From positions 1-39,579 of the forward strand of contig CAMCYH010000019.1 in NCBI GenBank assembly GCA_945883745.1: a stretch of 39,579 nt of DNA. The letters are read 5' to 3'. The notes beneath the pieces were generated by a model. The model had not been told where the DNA came from, ran no database searches, and saw only the letters and a list, made by a program, of their open reading frames with translations. The position numbers and the translations under genes were made by a program. This document shows positions 27,301 through 34,758 of the stretch, one piece after another (position 1 is the first letter of the stretch; the number at the start of each line of letters is the position of its first letter). The DNA comes from Candidatus Kuenenia stuttgartensis. GTDB taxonomy: Bacteria > Planctomycetota > Planctomycetia > Pirellulales > UBA1268.

Positions 27301-30300
27301 TGGGGGCGTCGTGGCGGTGGGCAGCGGCAAAGGATTCCACCACCGACTCGTCCGCGCAAAGCGGTGCGAATACGGCGCTGCAGGAATCGGTCGGTGCCGG
27401 CTATCGCGAGTACCATCTCGTGCCGGTTGTTGGTCGCCGTGATGGGGGTAAGGTATTTGTGGCCGACGCACGGTTCGTGTGGTCGGCATCAATCGTGGTG
27501 GCGGCGGCGGCGCTGCTCGTCGCGCTCATCGTGCCCCCGACCGCGGCCTGGCCCATGGTCAGCCTTGCCGTGGTTGCGGCCGTAGGGAGCCTCTGGCTGC
27601 CAGCACCATTCGACGGGGTGACTCGGGCGGCCTGGTGGGGCCTGCTTGTCGGAGGTGCGATGCGGTACGGAGGCGGGCGACGTTGGCTGCACACCTTCGG
27701 CCGCGTCGCTGCGACCTGCCTGGCCGCACTGCTTCTCCTGCCAGATTCGACTGCTGCGGTCGAACCAGCCGACGATCTTCTGCGGGTCTTTCTCACACCG
27801 GTCGATCCGAACGGTGCGGACAAAACCATGGCCCTCGTTCCGGAGTCGCTCTTTCGTCGCATCGTGCGCGATGAGTCCCAACCCGTGGAGGCGCGGGTGC
27901 TGGCCTGTTCGGTGACCGATCCAGGGGTCGCGGTGGCCGGTGATCCGACAGCCTGGCGCATGGTGGTCGATGTGGATGCCGATACCGGCTCCACCCTCGT
28001 CGTCGATCAGCATGCGGCGGGAGGCCGTGTGCGGAATGCGACGCTCGATGGGCGGCCTGTTTCGATCGGAGGCGATGGGACGGTCGCTCGAATCTCGCTC
28101 GTCGATCCCGGCCGCCATCGGGTCGAATGCAGCATCGAACCGGGCCGCGTGCGCAGTGGTCAGGTCGAACTGCTGACGATCGCGGTACCCGTGGCTCCCC
28201 GATCGATGCTTCTGCTATCTGATTCTTTGGCCGTGGTGGCGGACTGTGAGCGGAGCCTGTTGGGAGGTCCTTTTCTGCCGGCGGCTCCGGTGGCGGGTGA
28301 ATCGCGGGCCTTGGGCAGGTTCGACATTTCGCAAGCCGCTGCCGTGCGGGTGGTGCGCCCCGTCGATCCGCGGCTACAACTTGCCAGCGCGGTGCGGTCG
28401 GTGGAGAGCCGCAACGACCTCATCTGGGATGTCGATGCCTGTCGCCTCAACGCCACGTTTTCCTTCAACCGACCCAACGAGATCGTCCGGTCGTTCATCG
28501 TGCGAGTCGATCCTGGGACTGCCAGCCTTGCGGACAATGTGAGCTGGCACCAGGAGACCAGCCAGGAAGGAGTCGTGCGTGTCGTTCCGCTCGGAGGCGC
28601 GCGGTATCTCGTGGAGCGGATTGAGCCGCAGGCCGGCGGGTTTACGGTGCGGCTGACGTTTCGAATGCCACTCCTCGATCCAGTCGGAGTGTTTGGGATC
28701 CCGGCCGCCTGGATCGCAGACGTTGGCGTCGATTCGCGCCTGACCCAACTCGTACCCGCCAGCAACCTGACGGTCGATGTGCGGCTTCCCGACAACGCGA
28801 CGGCTGCCCAGCGCGACGTCGAATCATCGCTGCAAACGCTTGCCTGGCGAACGGACTCGGTCGGCCCGCTCGATCCCGCGGTCTTCGACACCCCCGTGTC
28901 CGGATCGTCCGCGAGCGGCACCATCACCGTCCGTCGCCGGCAGCCCGATAGCCGGGCCACCCAGCGGTTGGCCCTCGAGTTCAGCGCCGAACAGATCGGC
29001 ATGGAACTGCAGGCACGCATCGATGCCACCGACACGCCGCTGGCCGAGACCACAATCGATGTGCCCGTCGACGCTGAAGTCGACCGTGTCAATCTCTTCG
29101 TTGAGCGGTTCGCCGATGGCGACACGGAGGCGGCCCGTCCGATCGACATCTGCTGGTCTCGGGTGAGAGCGAACCAGCTGCGTGTCGTCGTGCAACAGCC
29201 CCGCACGGGACGGTTTCGCCTGGAGGCAGAGGCCCGCGTTGAAGGACGAGCCTCCAATCGCGGCACGGTGGCCGTGATGCGGGCCGACATCGCCGGCACC
29301 GTGCCCCTGGCGGTGGCATGGACGAGTCGTGACGGCCGCGGCGTGGCGGCCGTGCCGATCTTCACCGAAGCCATCGGCGAGGAGAGCGGCGGGATCGTGG
29401 CTGGCGATCGCGTCATCAGTGGTGCGACGGATCTGCTTGGCGGCGAGTTGGCGATTTACTACGAACGGGGTGACGTGATCGATGCGCGTCCCGCGAACGT
29501 CGCCATCGAGCCGACTGCCGAAGAACTCGATGCCGCCGCCGCCACCGTGGCCGAGCAACGCCGTGAGCGAGTCGAACTCGCCGATGTGTCGCTGGTGCTC
29601 GATCAGCGGGGCCGCTGCTGGGGCAGTGTGCGGTTCGACGTCGTGACCGGCCGACCGCTGCTGCGACTGTCACTTCCGGCCGGCCTGCGGCTGTTTGAGA
29701 CGCTCGTCGATGGTCGTCCCGCCAATGCCGTGCCCCGTGACGACGGCACCTGGGAGATTCCCCTGTTGACCACGCGGTGGCCGCGGTCGGTGCTTGCCGT
29801 GTTCGCGGGAGACATGGGATCACAGGCGGGTGACGGAAAACCGTTCGAGATTGGAGCCCCGGTCCTCGATGGTCTGCCATGCATGCGGATGCTGTGGACG
29901 GTGCGGACGCCGGAGGGCGAGGTGTTGCGAGTGGCCGATTCGGCTCGGGTCGTGGCTGAAGACGCCTATCGTTCGGAGCGGGCCGCCGCCTTCGATCGTC
30001 TGGCATCCGACTTCAGACAAGCCCTCGAGACCGCCAGCGGGCCAGATCGCCTCCGGCTCGAGGAGTTTCTGGCCCTCCGCAGCCGGGGCGAACTCCTCAC
30101 GGCTGAGAAACCATGGGTGCCCGATTTCGATGTCGACAACGTAGGAAATGCCGCGCTGTATGCGGTGATCGATGCGCCGATGGAGGGCGCGGCTGTTCAA
30201 GGACTGGCGTTGCGGGTGGGCCGCCGCATCGATCCCACGATTGGCAACCGCGCGGTGGCCACGCTGCTCCTGGTGGCTGCGGCAGCCATGGCGTGGAAGC

Positions 30301-30578
30301 TCGCGCGGCACTGGCCGGACGCCTGGACGACGCCGGCGCGGTGCGTCGTGCCTGCCGCGGCCGGCCTGGCCGGAGTGGCTTGGTGTTTTCTCCTCGAGCC
30401 GTGGTGGCCCGGGGTTCTCCTTCTGGCCGCGGCCGCCGTCGATGGGCTGCCGCTGGTATGCCGGTGGCGACGGGTGCCTCTCAGCGACGAGAGCACCATT
30501 GCCCAGTTCGCCACGCCGTCCGGCGGTGTGATTGCTGATCTGCCGTCGACGCAGCAGATCCTGCTTCCTCCGCGGTGA
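24360..30578 (+). CDS. giant exported protein B, two fused modules
   Basis: About 2072 residues, no family recognised. ATG 24360 overlaps the previous stop by four bases and opens a signal-like sequence (LTCFLLAVAPFLMAADGED). Unit one spans about 24-1035 and ends in a hydrophobic stretch (about 1039-1135) with three membrane segments. The last part of that stretch (VAATCLAALLLLPDSTAAVEP) looks like a second signal peptide. Unit two spans about 1135-1955 and ends with two or three membrane segments (about 1958-2030). Shared landmarks appear in both units and in protein A: a VP-rich strand (about 173 and 1269) and a VDG strand (about 881 and 1781). I infer a fusion of two diverged tandem genes, mostly periplasmic, anchored in the middle and at the end. 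Function unknown. Confidence 0.88.
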   Translation: MKAASRRLTCFLLAVAPFLMAADGEDPLRFVRVHVPHGNLSAIDLGGDRYVPMSAAEFEAALARLERRPSAVEPLRGATPLLDLVRYDARLIASAGTFTLLGTATWTVDSAAAAIPSLSLGTLAVQDARMTTRAGTGDAVVFGRADGSLAISTPQPGTYSCQWNCPVTRHAGDSLSLVLPIVPALASTIRLRLPVDLVPIVSGAVVRPDADADDGSLPGRGWQIDVGPRTALEIGLASATAVKSRNGPRLMTWMTALIVGQQIRVSMLVEPDAAWQPTVLEDGTVQSVALRLAKPPSTRVTAVRLHGASHAPTADGFSGLLAPQPQWQETDAGASLSIQVPSVCLGRRQALIIEAVAPLSTKKDELALVTLLEVSEEAWAGGGIVVQVDPAQVIADVAVERAAVVDPGTASAWRTPRVETPGALAVEPPRIYIEQQGPRPRVEVAVERRVADVSVRRVSIVDVSPEAVLARTTCDVTVQQGEAFELRGWLTKGWFIDTVELVSAPVRPPLAAPLADAFEEPPEWRVVRQGEGNELRVAFTSAVTPAKPVMLRITGHRAGIAVGVPFSSAELDMVTLRGEGPNSVLAVRTGAEMTIDTEQKIEPVAVADPRLALLLEDSGVRVRIPVGRRGGQQALRLARRRPPLDVNTEVRLTSRDGRLIESFTFECTPERNEIDSIIVHFSTVMDDRLEWQLLPPATGTVVARRIDLPERRGADGGEPVADSWLVELTPAARQPVTVRAACTVGFSTTVPIPLAWVDGATKHQGTVTIREAGRFRPRVINHRLSELPPRDEVADQAYATVAEFSYDTRRVDASDLVPAAELLPGGGSAGEDARAWAWREQTTIWSHAAGATEYETRFDIENHGRANVAFTLPPGLQLQGAVVDGQLVRCVARGTGGGDVAIELPPGRRSLQLTVRAMVRQPAEQGWWPVEIQGGSLDVPVLQRDVRVLLAPDVEIVWPSPTHRVIADAAARPGNWPERLLGASWRWAAAKDSTTDSSAQSGANTALQESVGAGYREYHLVPVVGRRDGGKVFVADARFVWSASIVVAAAALLVALIVPPTAAWPMVSLAVVAAVGSLWLPAPFDGVTRAAWWGLLVGGAMRYGGGRRWLHTFGRVAATCLAALLLLPDSTAAVEPADDLLRVFLTPVDPNGADKTMALVPESLFRRIVRDESQPVEARVLACSVTDPGVAVAGDPTAWRMVVDVDADTGSTLVVDQHAAGGRVRNATLDGRPVSIGGDGTVARISLVDPGRHRVECSIEPGRVRSGQVELLTIAVPVAPRSMLLLSDSLAVVADCERSLLGGPFLPAAPVAGESRALGRFDISQAAAVRVVRPVDPRLQLASAVRSVESRNDLIWDVDACRLNATFSFNRPNEIVRSFIVRVDPGTASLADNVSWHQETSQEGVVRVVPLGGARYLVERIEPQAGGFTVRLTFRMPLLDPVGVFGIPAAWIADVGVDSRLTQLVPASNLTVDVRLPDNATAAQRDVESSLQTLAWRTDSVGPLDPAVFDTPVSGSSASGTITVRRRQPDSRATQRLALEFSAEQIGMELQARIDATDTPLAETTIDVPVDAEVDRVNLFVERFADGDTEAARPIDICWSRVRANQLRVVVQQPRTGRFRLEAEARVEGRASNRGTVAVMRADIAGTVPLAVAWTSRDGRGVAAVPIFTEAIGEESGGIVAGDRVISGATDLLGGELAIYYERGDVIDARPANVAIEPTAEELDAAAATVAEQRRERVELADVSLVLDQRGRCWGSVRFDVVTGRPLLRLSLPAGLRLFETLVDGRPANAVPRDDGTWEIPLLTTRWPRSVLAVFAGDMGSQAGDGKPFEIGAPVLDGLPCMRMLWTVRTPEGEVLRVADSARVVAEDAYRSERAAAFDRLASDFRQALETASGPDRLRLEEFLALRSRGELLTAEKPWVPDFDVDNVGNAALYAVIDAPMEGAAVQGLALRVGRRIDPTIGNRAVATLLLVAAAAMAWKLARHWPDAWTTPARCVVPAAAGLAGVAWCFLLEPWWPGVLLLAAAAVDGLPLVCRWRRVPLSDESTIAQFATPSGGVIADLPSTQQILLPPR

Positions 30579-30587
30579 AAGCGGTCT

Positions 30588-30603
30588 GGCTCCGCGTGGA
30601 GCC
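30588..30603 (+). terminator. hairpin just after the giant-protein genes
   Basis: GGCTCC-GCGT-GGAGCC is a perfect six-base-pair stem ten bases after the stop of protein B, followed by a short pyrimidine stretch (CTACTTTCC) but no real T tract. It may end or attenuate transcription before the peptidase gene. Confidence 0.35.
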
Positions 30604-30745
30604 GCTCGCTACTTTCCGGCCGCTCTCAGGTGCTGGCCACCTGCATGCACGGTGTTTCGGGGCGAGGTGTCGTGCGCGAGTGCGGTGCGGCGGAAGCAGA
30701 TCCGTCCGCCTCATGGTTTTGGCAACGCGAACGACGCAGGCACAC

Positions 30746-30750
30746 GGAGG
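30746..30750 (+). promoter_or_regulatory. ribosome binding site deciding the peptidase start
   Basis: GGAGG lies nine bases before ATG 30760 and selects this start over upstream in-frame codons reaching back to 30532, which overlap protein B. Confidence 0.7.
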
Positions 30751-30759
30751 TTACCGGGC

Positions 30760-31728
30760 ATGGCGGACGGACCGATTCTCGATCAACGCTGGTTCCGCGG
30801 ACTGCTCGAAATAGTTGTGTTTGGCGTCGCCGCTGGTTGCGGCGCCGTGGCCACCGCAGCCGGCCATCGGACCGCCAACTTCATCGTCGAGGCCCCGACA
30901 CCCGTACTCGCTCGTCGCATCGGTGAGGCGGCCGAGCAGTATCGTCATGATCTTGCGGTCGAGTGGCTCGGTCAGCCGCTCCCGCGGTGGAGCCGCCCCT
31001 GCCCGATCTCGGCCGAGGTGGCTCCCCATCTCGGCGCCGGCGGGGCCACGAGCTTCGTGTTTGACAAGGGCGAGGTATTCAACTGGACGATGACGATTCA
31101 GGGCAGCGAGGAGCGGATTCTCGATTCCGTACTGCCGCACGAGATCACGCACACGATCTTCGCCACCCACTTCCGACAGCCGTTGCCGCGATGGGCTGAC
31201 GAAGGAGCCTGCACCACCGTCGAGCACCCGGTGGAGCGGGCACGCCAGCATCGGCTACTCGTCGAGTTTCTCTCGACGGGACGCGGCATCGCCTTCCCCG
31301 AGATGTTCGCGATGCGGGAATATCCGGCCGACGTGCTACCGCTGTATTCGCAGGGCTATTCGCTGGCGCGGTTTCTGATCGAGCGCGGAGGACGGCACAA
31401 ATACGTCGCCTTCGTCGGCGCCGGACTCGCCACGGAGAACTGGCCAGCCGCGCTCGCCAGCCACTACGGCGTGGGTGATCTCGCTCAGCTGCAGCACGTC
31501 TGGCTCGAGTGGGTCAAGAAGGGCTGCCCAGCGCCACCGGCCGCCGTGGCCGCGGTGCCGGCTCCTTCTGCCGTCGCCTTGGCGGCATCCGCGCCCCGGG
31601 CCCGTGGCCAGAGCCCCGACGCCGGTTTTGATTCGGGCCTCGATACGGATGTCGTGCCGGTGCGCATGCCACAGGGACCGGCTGCGATGAACATTTCCGG
31701 CCGCAAGTCGATCTACGCACGGCAGTAA
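30760..31728 (+). CDS. exported gluzincin-type zinc peptidase-like protein
   Basis: About 322 residues. A hydrophobic segment near residues 15-36 (LLEIVVFGVAAGCGAVATAAG) is a signal or anchor. HEITH at about 127-131 is an HExxH zinc site, and RWADEGAC, with the Glu 17 residues after the second His, supplies the expected third ligand, as in peptidase-MA-like gluzincins. YSQGYSLARFLIERGG downstream also fits that fold. The last 70 residues are Ala/Pro-rich and of low complexity. It would act outside the cytoplasmic membrane; the substrate is unknown. It lies 181 bases after protein B on the same strand and may mature or survey those proteins, which is inference from position. Confidence 0.85.
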   Translation: MADGPILDQRWFRGLLEIVVFGVAAGCGAVATAAGHRTANFIVEAPTPVLARRIGEAAEQYRHDLAVEWLGQPLPRWSRPCPISAEVAPHLGAGGATSFVFDKGEVFNWTMTIQGSEERILDSVLPHEITHTIFATHFRQPLPRWADEGACTTVEHPVERARQHRLLVEFLSTGRGIAFPEMFAMREYPADVLPLYSQGYSLARFLIERGGRHKYVAFVGAGLATENWPAALASHYGVGDLAQLQHVWLEWVKKGCPAPPAAVAAVPAPSAVALAASAPRARGQSPDAGFDSGLDTDVVPVRMPQGPAAMNISGRKSIYARQ

Positions 31729-31976
31729 TGCACTGGCCCCCGGGCTTGCGCCCGGGGCTGATTGAGTGCGAGGGTTTCATGGCAGCCAGCCGCCAGGGCG
31801 CAAGCCGGCGGGATTCCGCACGAACCGGCGCCGCTGCGGCCCCCGGGCGTGGGCCCGGGGCTGAGTGGGGGCTGCGTTTGGGCTCCCTTGCACTGCCCGC
31901 CTGGAGGGCGGGCGTATGAGAGCGACCGGAGGGTCGCCAAGAAACCCGAGGCCACGATGGCGAGGGTTTCGTGAAC
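31729..31976 (-). repeat. modular hairpin repeat, copy A (inverted relative to B and C)
   Basis: It fills the whole gap between the convergent peptidase and cdsA genes. Stems read on the plus strand are CCCCGGGC/GCCCGGGG at 31738-31757 and again at 31841-31860, CCCGCC/GGCGGG at 31896-31912, GCGACC/GGTCGC at 31922-31937 and GAAACCC/GGGTTTC at 31941-31970. A CCGCC-GGC/GCC-GGCGG type stem lies near 31790-31812. The reverse complement shares long near-identical stretches with copy C. No coding function: translations of it are spurious ORFs. Confidence 0.88.
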
Positions 31977-32936
31977 CTAGCCCGCCTGCGTGATCAGCAG
32001 TGTCAGGTGGTAAAAGACCGGCGCGGCAAAGCACATCGAGTCGACGCGGTCGAGCACGCCACCGTGGCCGGCGACCAGCGTGCCGTAGTCTTTCACGCCC
32101 CGGTCTCGCTTGATGGCCGACATCGTCATGCCGCCGGCGAAGCCCATCACCGCGATCACGAGCCCCGCGAGCGCCGCCTGCCAGGGCTGATACGGCGGGG
32201 CAGCCCACCACAGCACGGCGGCGAGCAACGCCGTGCTGGCAGCGCTGCCGAGGAGGCCCTCCCAGGTGCGGTTCGAACTGACGGCTGACGCCACCAGCCG
32301 CCGCCCCAGCATGCGACTCCATACATACTGCATACCGTCGGCGAACTGGACCAGCAGGATCAGGAAGAAGAGCAGACGGAAATTGTCGCTGCGTCCCAAC
32401 GCGGCCTGTCCTTCGACGGGAATCTGCAAGAGCGCCGGCGCGAAGGAGAGGCAGTAGACGCAGACCACCAGACCAGCCTGAATCTTGGCCGTCCGCTCCA
32501 GGAAGCGTTTGTAGTCGCCCGCCACCGCGACGCGGGCGAGCACGAAGAGCGTGGCGTAGACAGGCAGGAAGACGCTGAAAATGTCGTAGCGGTTCAGGCC
32601 CACGAGCACATAGTGGAGCGGCGTGAACAGGAAAAACACCCAGAACAGTGCACGGTGGTCGCCCTTACGGGTGGGCGTGAGCGTGATGAACTCGCGGAGG
32701 GCCCAAAACGACACCAGGCCGAAAAGCACGACGGTGGCTGTCGTCCCCAGCCAGAAAGCGGCCGCCAACACGGTGCACAGAATCCACCAGCCGCGGAGCC
32801 GAAGGTTGAATGTCCGCACGGCCGCAGGGTCGAGACCACGGTCGGGATGCCGCTTGAGAAACTGGCCGACGCCCGTGGCGACGGTCAGCAGGGCGAGCAC
32901 CCCCGTGACCAGCACGATCGTCCGCACGTCGTTCAT
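31977..32936 (-). CDS. cdsA: phosphatidate cytidylyltransferase (CDP-diacylglycerol synthase)
   Basis: The 319-residue polytopic protein (about eight membrane segments) has the CdsA signature near the C-terminus: SAIKRDRGVKDYGTLVAGHGGVLDRVDS, matching SxxKRxxxxKDxxxxxxGHGGxxDRxD, at about residues 273-300. It converts phosphatidic acid and CTP to CDP-diacylglycerol in the cytoplasmic membrane, the branch point of phospholipid synthesis. AAGGAG overlaps the stop of the upstream plsC gene and serves ATG 32936, so it is the last gene of a coupled MBL-plsC-cdsA operon. Copy A of the hairpin repeat begins right after its stop. Confidence 0.93.
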   Translation of the reverse strand: MNDVRTIVLVTGVLALLTVATGVGQFLKRHPDRGLDPAAVRTFNLRLRGWWILCTVLAAAFWLGTTATVVLFGLVSFWALREFITLTPTRKGDHRALFWVFFLFTPLHYVLVGLNRYDIFSVFLPVYATLFVLARVAVAGDYKRFLERTAKIQAGLVVCVYCLSFAPALLQIPVEGQAALGRSDNFRLLFFLILLVQFADGMQYVWSRMLGRRLVASAVSSNRTWEGLLGSAASTALLAAVLWWAAPPYQPWQAALAGLVIAVMGFAGGMTMSAIKRDRGVKDYGTLVAGHGGVLDRVDSMCFAAPVFYHLTLLITQAG

Positions 32937-32942
32937 TCCGCG

Positions 32943-33710
32943 CTACTCCTTGAGCGCCAGCACCGCCCGGCGGGCACGAACGAGAAAGTCGAGCTTCTGC
33001 TCTCCCTGCTCCAGCCACAAAGGCGGGCCAAAACTGATGCACGAGAGCAACGGCACGGGGAGAAATTCTCCGCGGGGCAGCACCCGGTTGAGATTGTCGA
33101 TGAAGACCGGAATGAGCTCGATGTCGGGCCGCTTCTTGGCGAGATAATAGAGCCCACTTTTGAACTCTCCGACCTCGCCGGTGATGCTGCGGCTTCCTTC
33201 CGGAAAGACGATCAGCGATTTGGTGGTGCCGATCTCGCGGAGCATCAGGTCGACCGGACTCTGGTGCACCTTGATGTCGGTGCGGTCGATGAGGAGGGCA
33301 TCGAACACGTCGCGTGACAGCCAGCGGCGAACGATCCCTCGCGACCAGTAGTCGTTCGCGGCAACGGGCCGCGTGATCTCGCGAATCGACGGAGGCAGCG
33401 AGGCCCAGATGACCAGCGCGTCGAGGTGGCTGGTATGGTTCGCAAAGTAGACCCGTTGGCAGGTGTCGGGCTGACTGGCGATCCAGCGGACACTCGCACC
33501 GGACAGAATCCGGGCCAGCCCTGCCAGCACCAGTCCGGCCGCGCGACAGAGGGGCGACCGGACCGTCTTCGGGGCCGCGGGGGCAGAAGGAGCGGGAAGA
33601 TCGGCCGGCGAAAGCATGTCAGCATCATTTCCCGCCACCGCCCGCGCGGTCAATCGGCGTTGGAAACGGGTCTCACGTTGAGTGGCATCCGGTCGCGTGG
33701 CGAGGGTCAT
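32943..33710 (-). CDS. plsC: 1-acylglycerol-3-phosphate acyltransferase
   Basis: The 255-residue protein has the PlsC acyltransferase motifs NHTSHLD (NHxxxxD, about residue 90) and FPEGSRS (about 168), with a hydrophobic segment ahead of them. It acylates lysophosphatidic acid to phosphatidic acid, the substrate of the CdsA encoded six bases downstream, so two consecutive steps are adjacent. ATG 33710 overlaps the stop of the MBL gene (ATGA), which supports this start although the first 30 residues are not conserved-looking; ATG 33617 is the alternative. Confidence 0.92.
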   Translation of the reverse strand: MTLATRPDATQRETRFQRRLTARAVAGNDADMLSPADLPAPSAPAAPKTVRSPLCRAAGLVLAGLARILSGASVRWIASQPDTCQRVYFANHTSHLDALVIWASLPPSIREITRPVAANDYWSRGIVRRWLSRDVFDALLIDRTDIKVHQSPVDLMLREIGTTKSLIVFPEGSRSITGEVGEFKSGLYYLAKKRPDIELIPVFIDNLNRVLPRGEFLPVPLLSCISFGPPLWLEQGEQKLDFLVRARRAVLALKE

Positions 33711-34396
33711 CGGGTGGCTCGCGGATCGGGCACAAACGGATTGTGGCGGCGTTCATGGCCGACGGTGGTCGAGTCACCGTGGCCAGGCAGCACCAGCGTC
33801 GCGTCGGGCAGGGAGTAAAGCTTTGACGTGATGCCGCTTGCGAGCGCATCGAAGCTGCCATCGGGAAAGTCGGTTCGGCCGATGCCCTCACGAAACAGCA
33901 CGTCGCCGGCGAACACGACCGGCGGATCGCAGTCCATGATGCGAAACACGACATGCCCGCACGAATGCCCCGGTATTTCATGCACGCTGAGTCTCAGGCC
34001 GGCCAGGTCGAGCGTCTCGCCATCGGTCAACAGGCGGTCTGCCGGTGGGCTGTTGACGAGAAATCCGAACGGGGCCGACAGGTTGGCCCGTGGATCGCCA
34101 AGTTTCGGAGCGTCGTTGCGGCCGATCAGGATCGGTAGCCCTGGCCAGACCTTCCGCAGGGCGGCGTTGCCGGCGATATGGTCCGAGTGGCCGTGGGTGA
34201 GCAGAATCGCCTCAGGCTCCAGGCCTGCCTCTTCGATCGCGGCGATCACGGCGTCTGGCTCGAAGCCCGGATCAATCACGAGACAGCGCCGGTTGGGAGG
34301 CTGATGCACGAGGTAGGTATTTTCCCCGAACGGCATCGACTCGACGCGCGTCACGGAGAGCCCCCCCGGGGCGGCGATGAAGTCGGTCTGGGACAT
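33707..34396 (-). CDS. MBL-fold metallo-hydrolase, glyoxalase II-like
   Basis: About 229 residues from ATG 34396. Metallo-beta-lactamase-fold motifs appear in order: THGHSDHIAG (two-metal site), IPGHSCGHVVF, FAGDVLF and LVLPGHGDSTTVGHE. The layout is that of short glyoxalase-II-type thioesterase-like hydrolases; the substrate is unknown. The frame is open up to 34657 with other starts (for example ATG 34450), but those add residues that do not look conserved. None has a strong Shine-Dalgarno, so the start is uncertain. It is the first gene of the operon with plsC and cdsA and overlaps plsC by four bases. Confidence 0.88.
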   Translation of the reverse strand: MSQTDFIAAPGGLSVTRVESMPFGENTYLVHQPPNRRCLVIDPGFEPDAVIAAIEEAGLEPEAILLTHGHSDHIAGNAALRKVWPGLPILIGRNDAPKLGDPRANLSAPFGFLVNSPPADRLLTDGETLDLAGLRLSVHEIPGHSCGHVVFRIMDCDPPVVFAGDVLFREGIGRTDFPDGSFDALASGITSKLYSLPDATLVLPGHGDSTTVGHERRHNPFVPDPRATR

Positions 34397-34758
34397 GAGC
34401 GGGAAGCTGCCGGGAAGACTCGGCCTCACGGAGACCTTGTCACCGAGCATGGTTGCGCTGCCAACCAGGGGCAAGCCACGCGGCTGTTTTTCGCAAAATA
34501 CAGGGCAAACATGGCATGGCTGCCGGAAGGGACCTCCGCTAGACTTCGCCCTCCCGAAGGCAGCCGAGGCTTCGTGTGAAACTTGTGCGGCTCTTCGGAA
34601 CATGCCGGCGCGGTGAGTGTTTCTCATGGCCGCGGGCGTGTTGAGCGATTCCAACACACAGGATTCACGTTTCCGGGTCTTTACTTCTGCGACATGACGA
34701 CGGTGGCATGGATGCCTCCGTTCCCAAGCACCCGGCAGGCAGATCCACGGAGGAAAAG
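34397..34758. other. divergent intergenic region between MBL and DUF1571 genes
   Basis: About 360 bases that should hold promoters for both directions and possibly a longer MBL N-terminus (frame open to 34657). The stretch 34640-34690 is less GC-rich (TTGAGCGATTCCAACACACAGGATTC) but gives no convincing -35/-10 pair. No RNA gene or repeat was seen. Confidence 0.4.
34749..34754 (+). promoter_or_regulatory. strong ribosome binding site deciding the DUF1571 gene start
   Basis: GGAGGA followed by AAAG places ATG 34759 as the start rather than the upstream in-frame codon at 34708. Confidence 0.8.

Noticed and set aside
28160..29416. 418-codon minus-strand open frame inside giant protein B
   Set aside because: Ser/Thr/Arg-rich shadow of a long GC-rich gene; no domain and no ribosome binding site.
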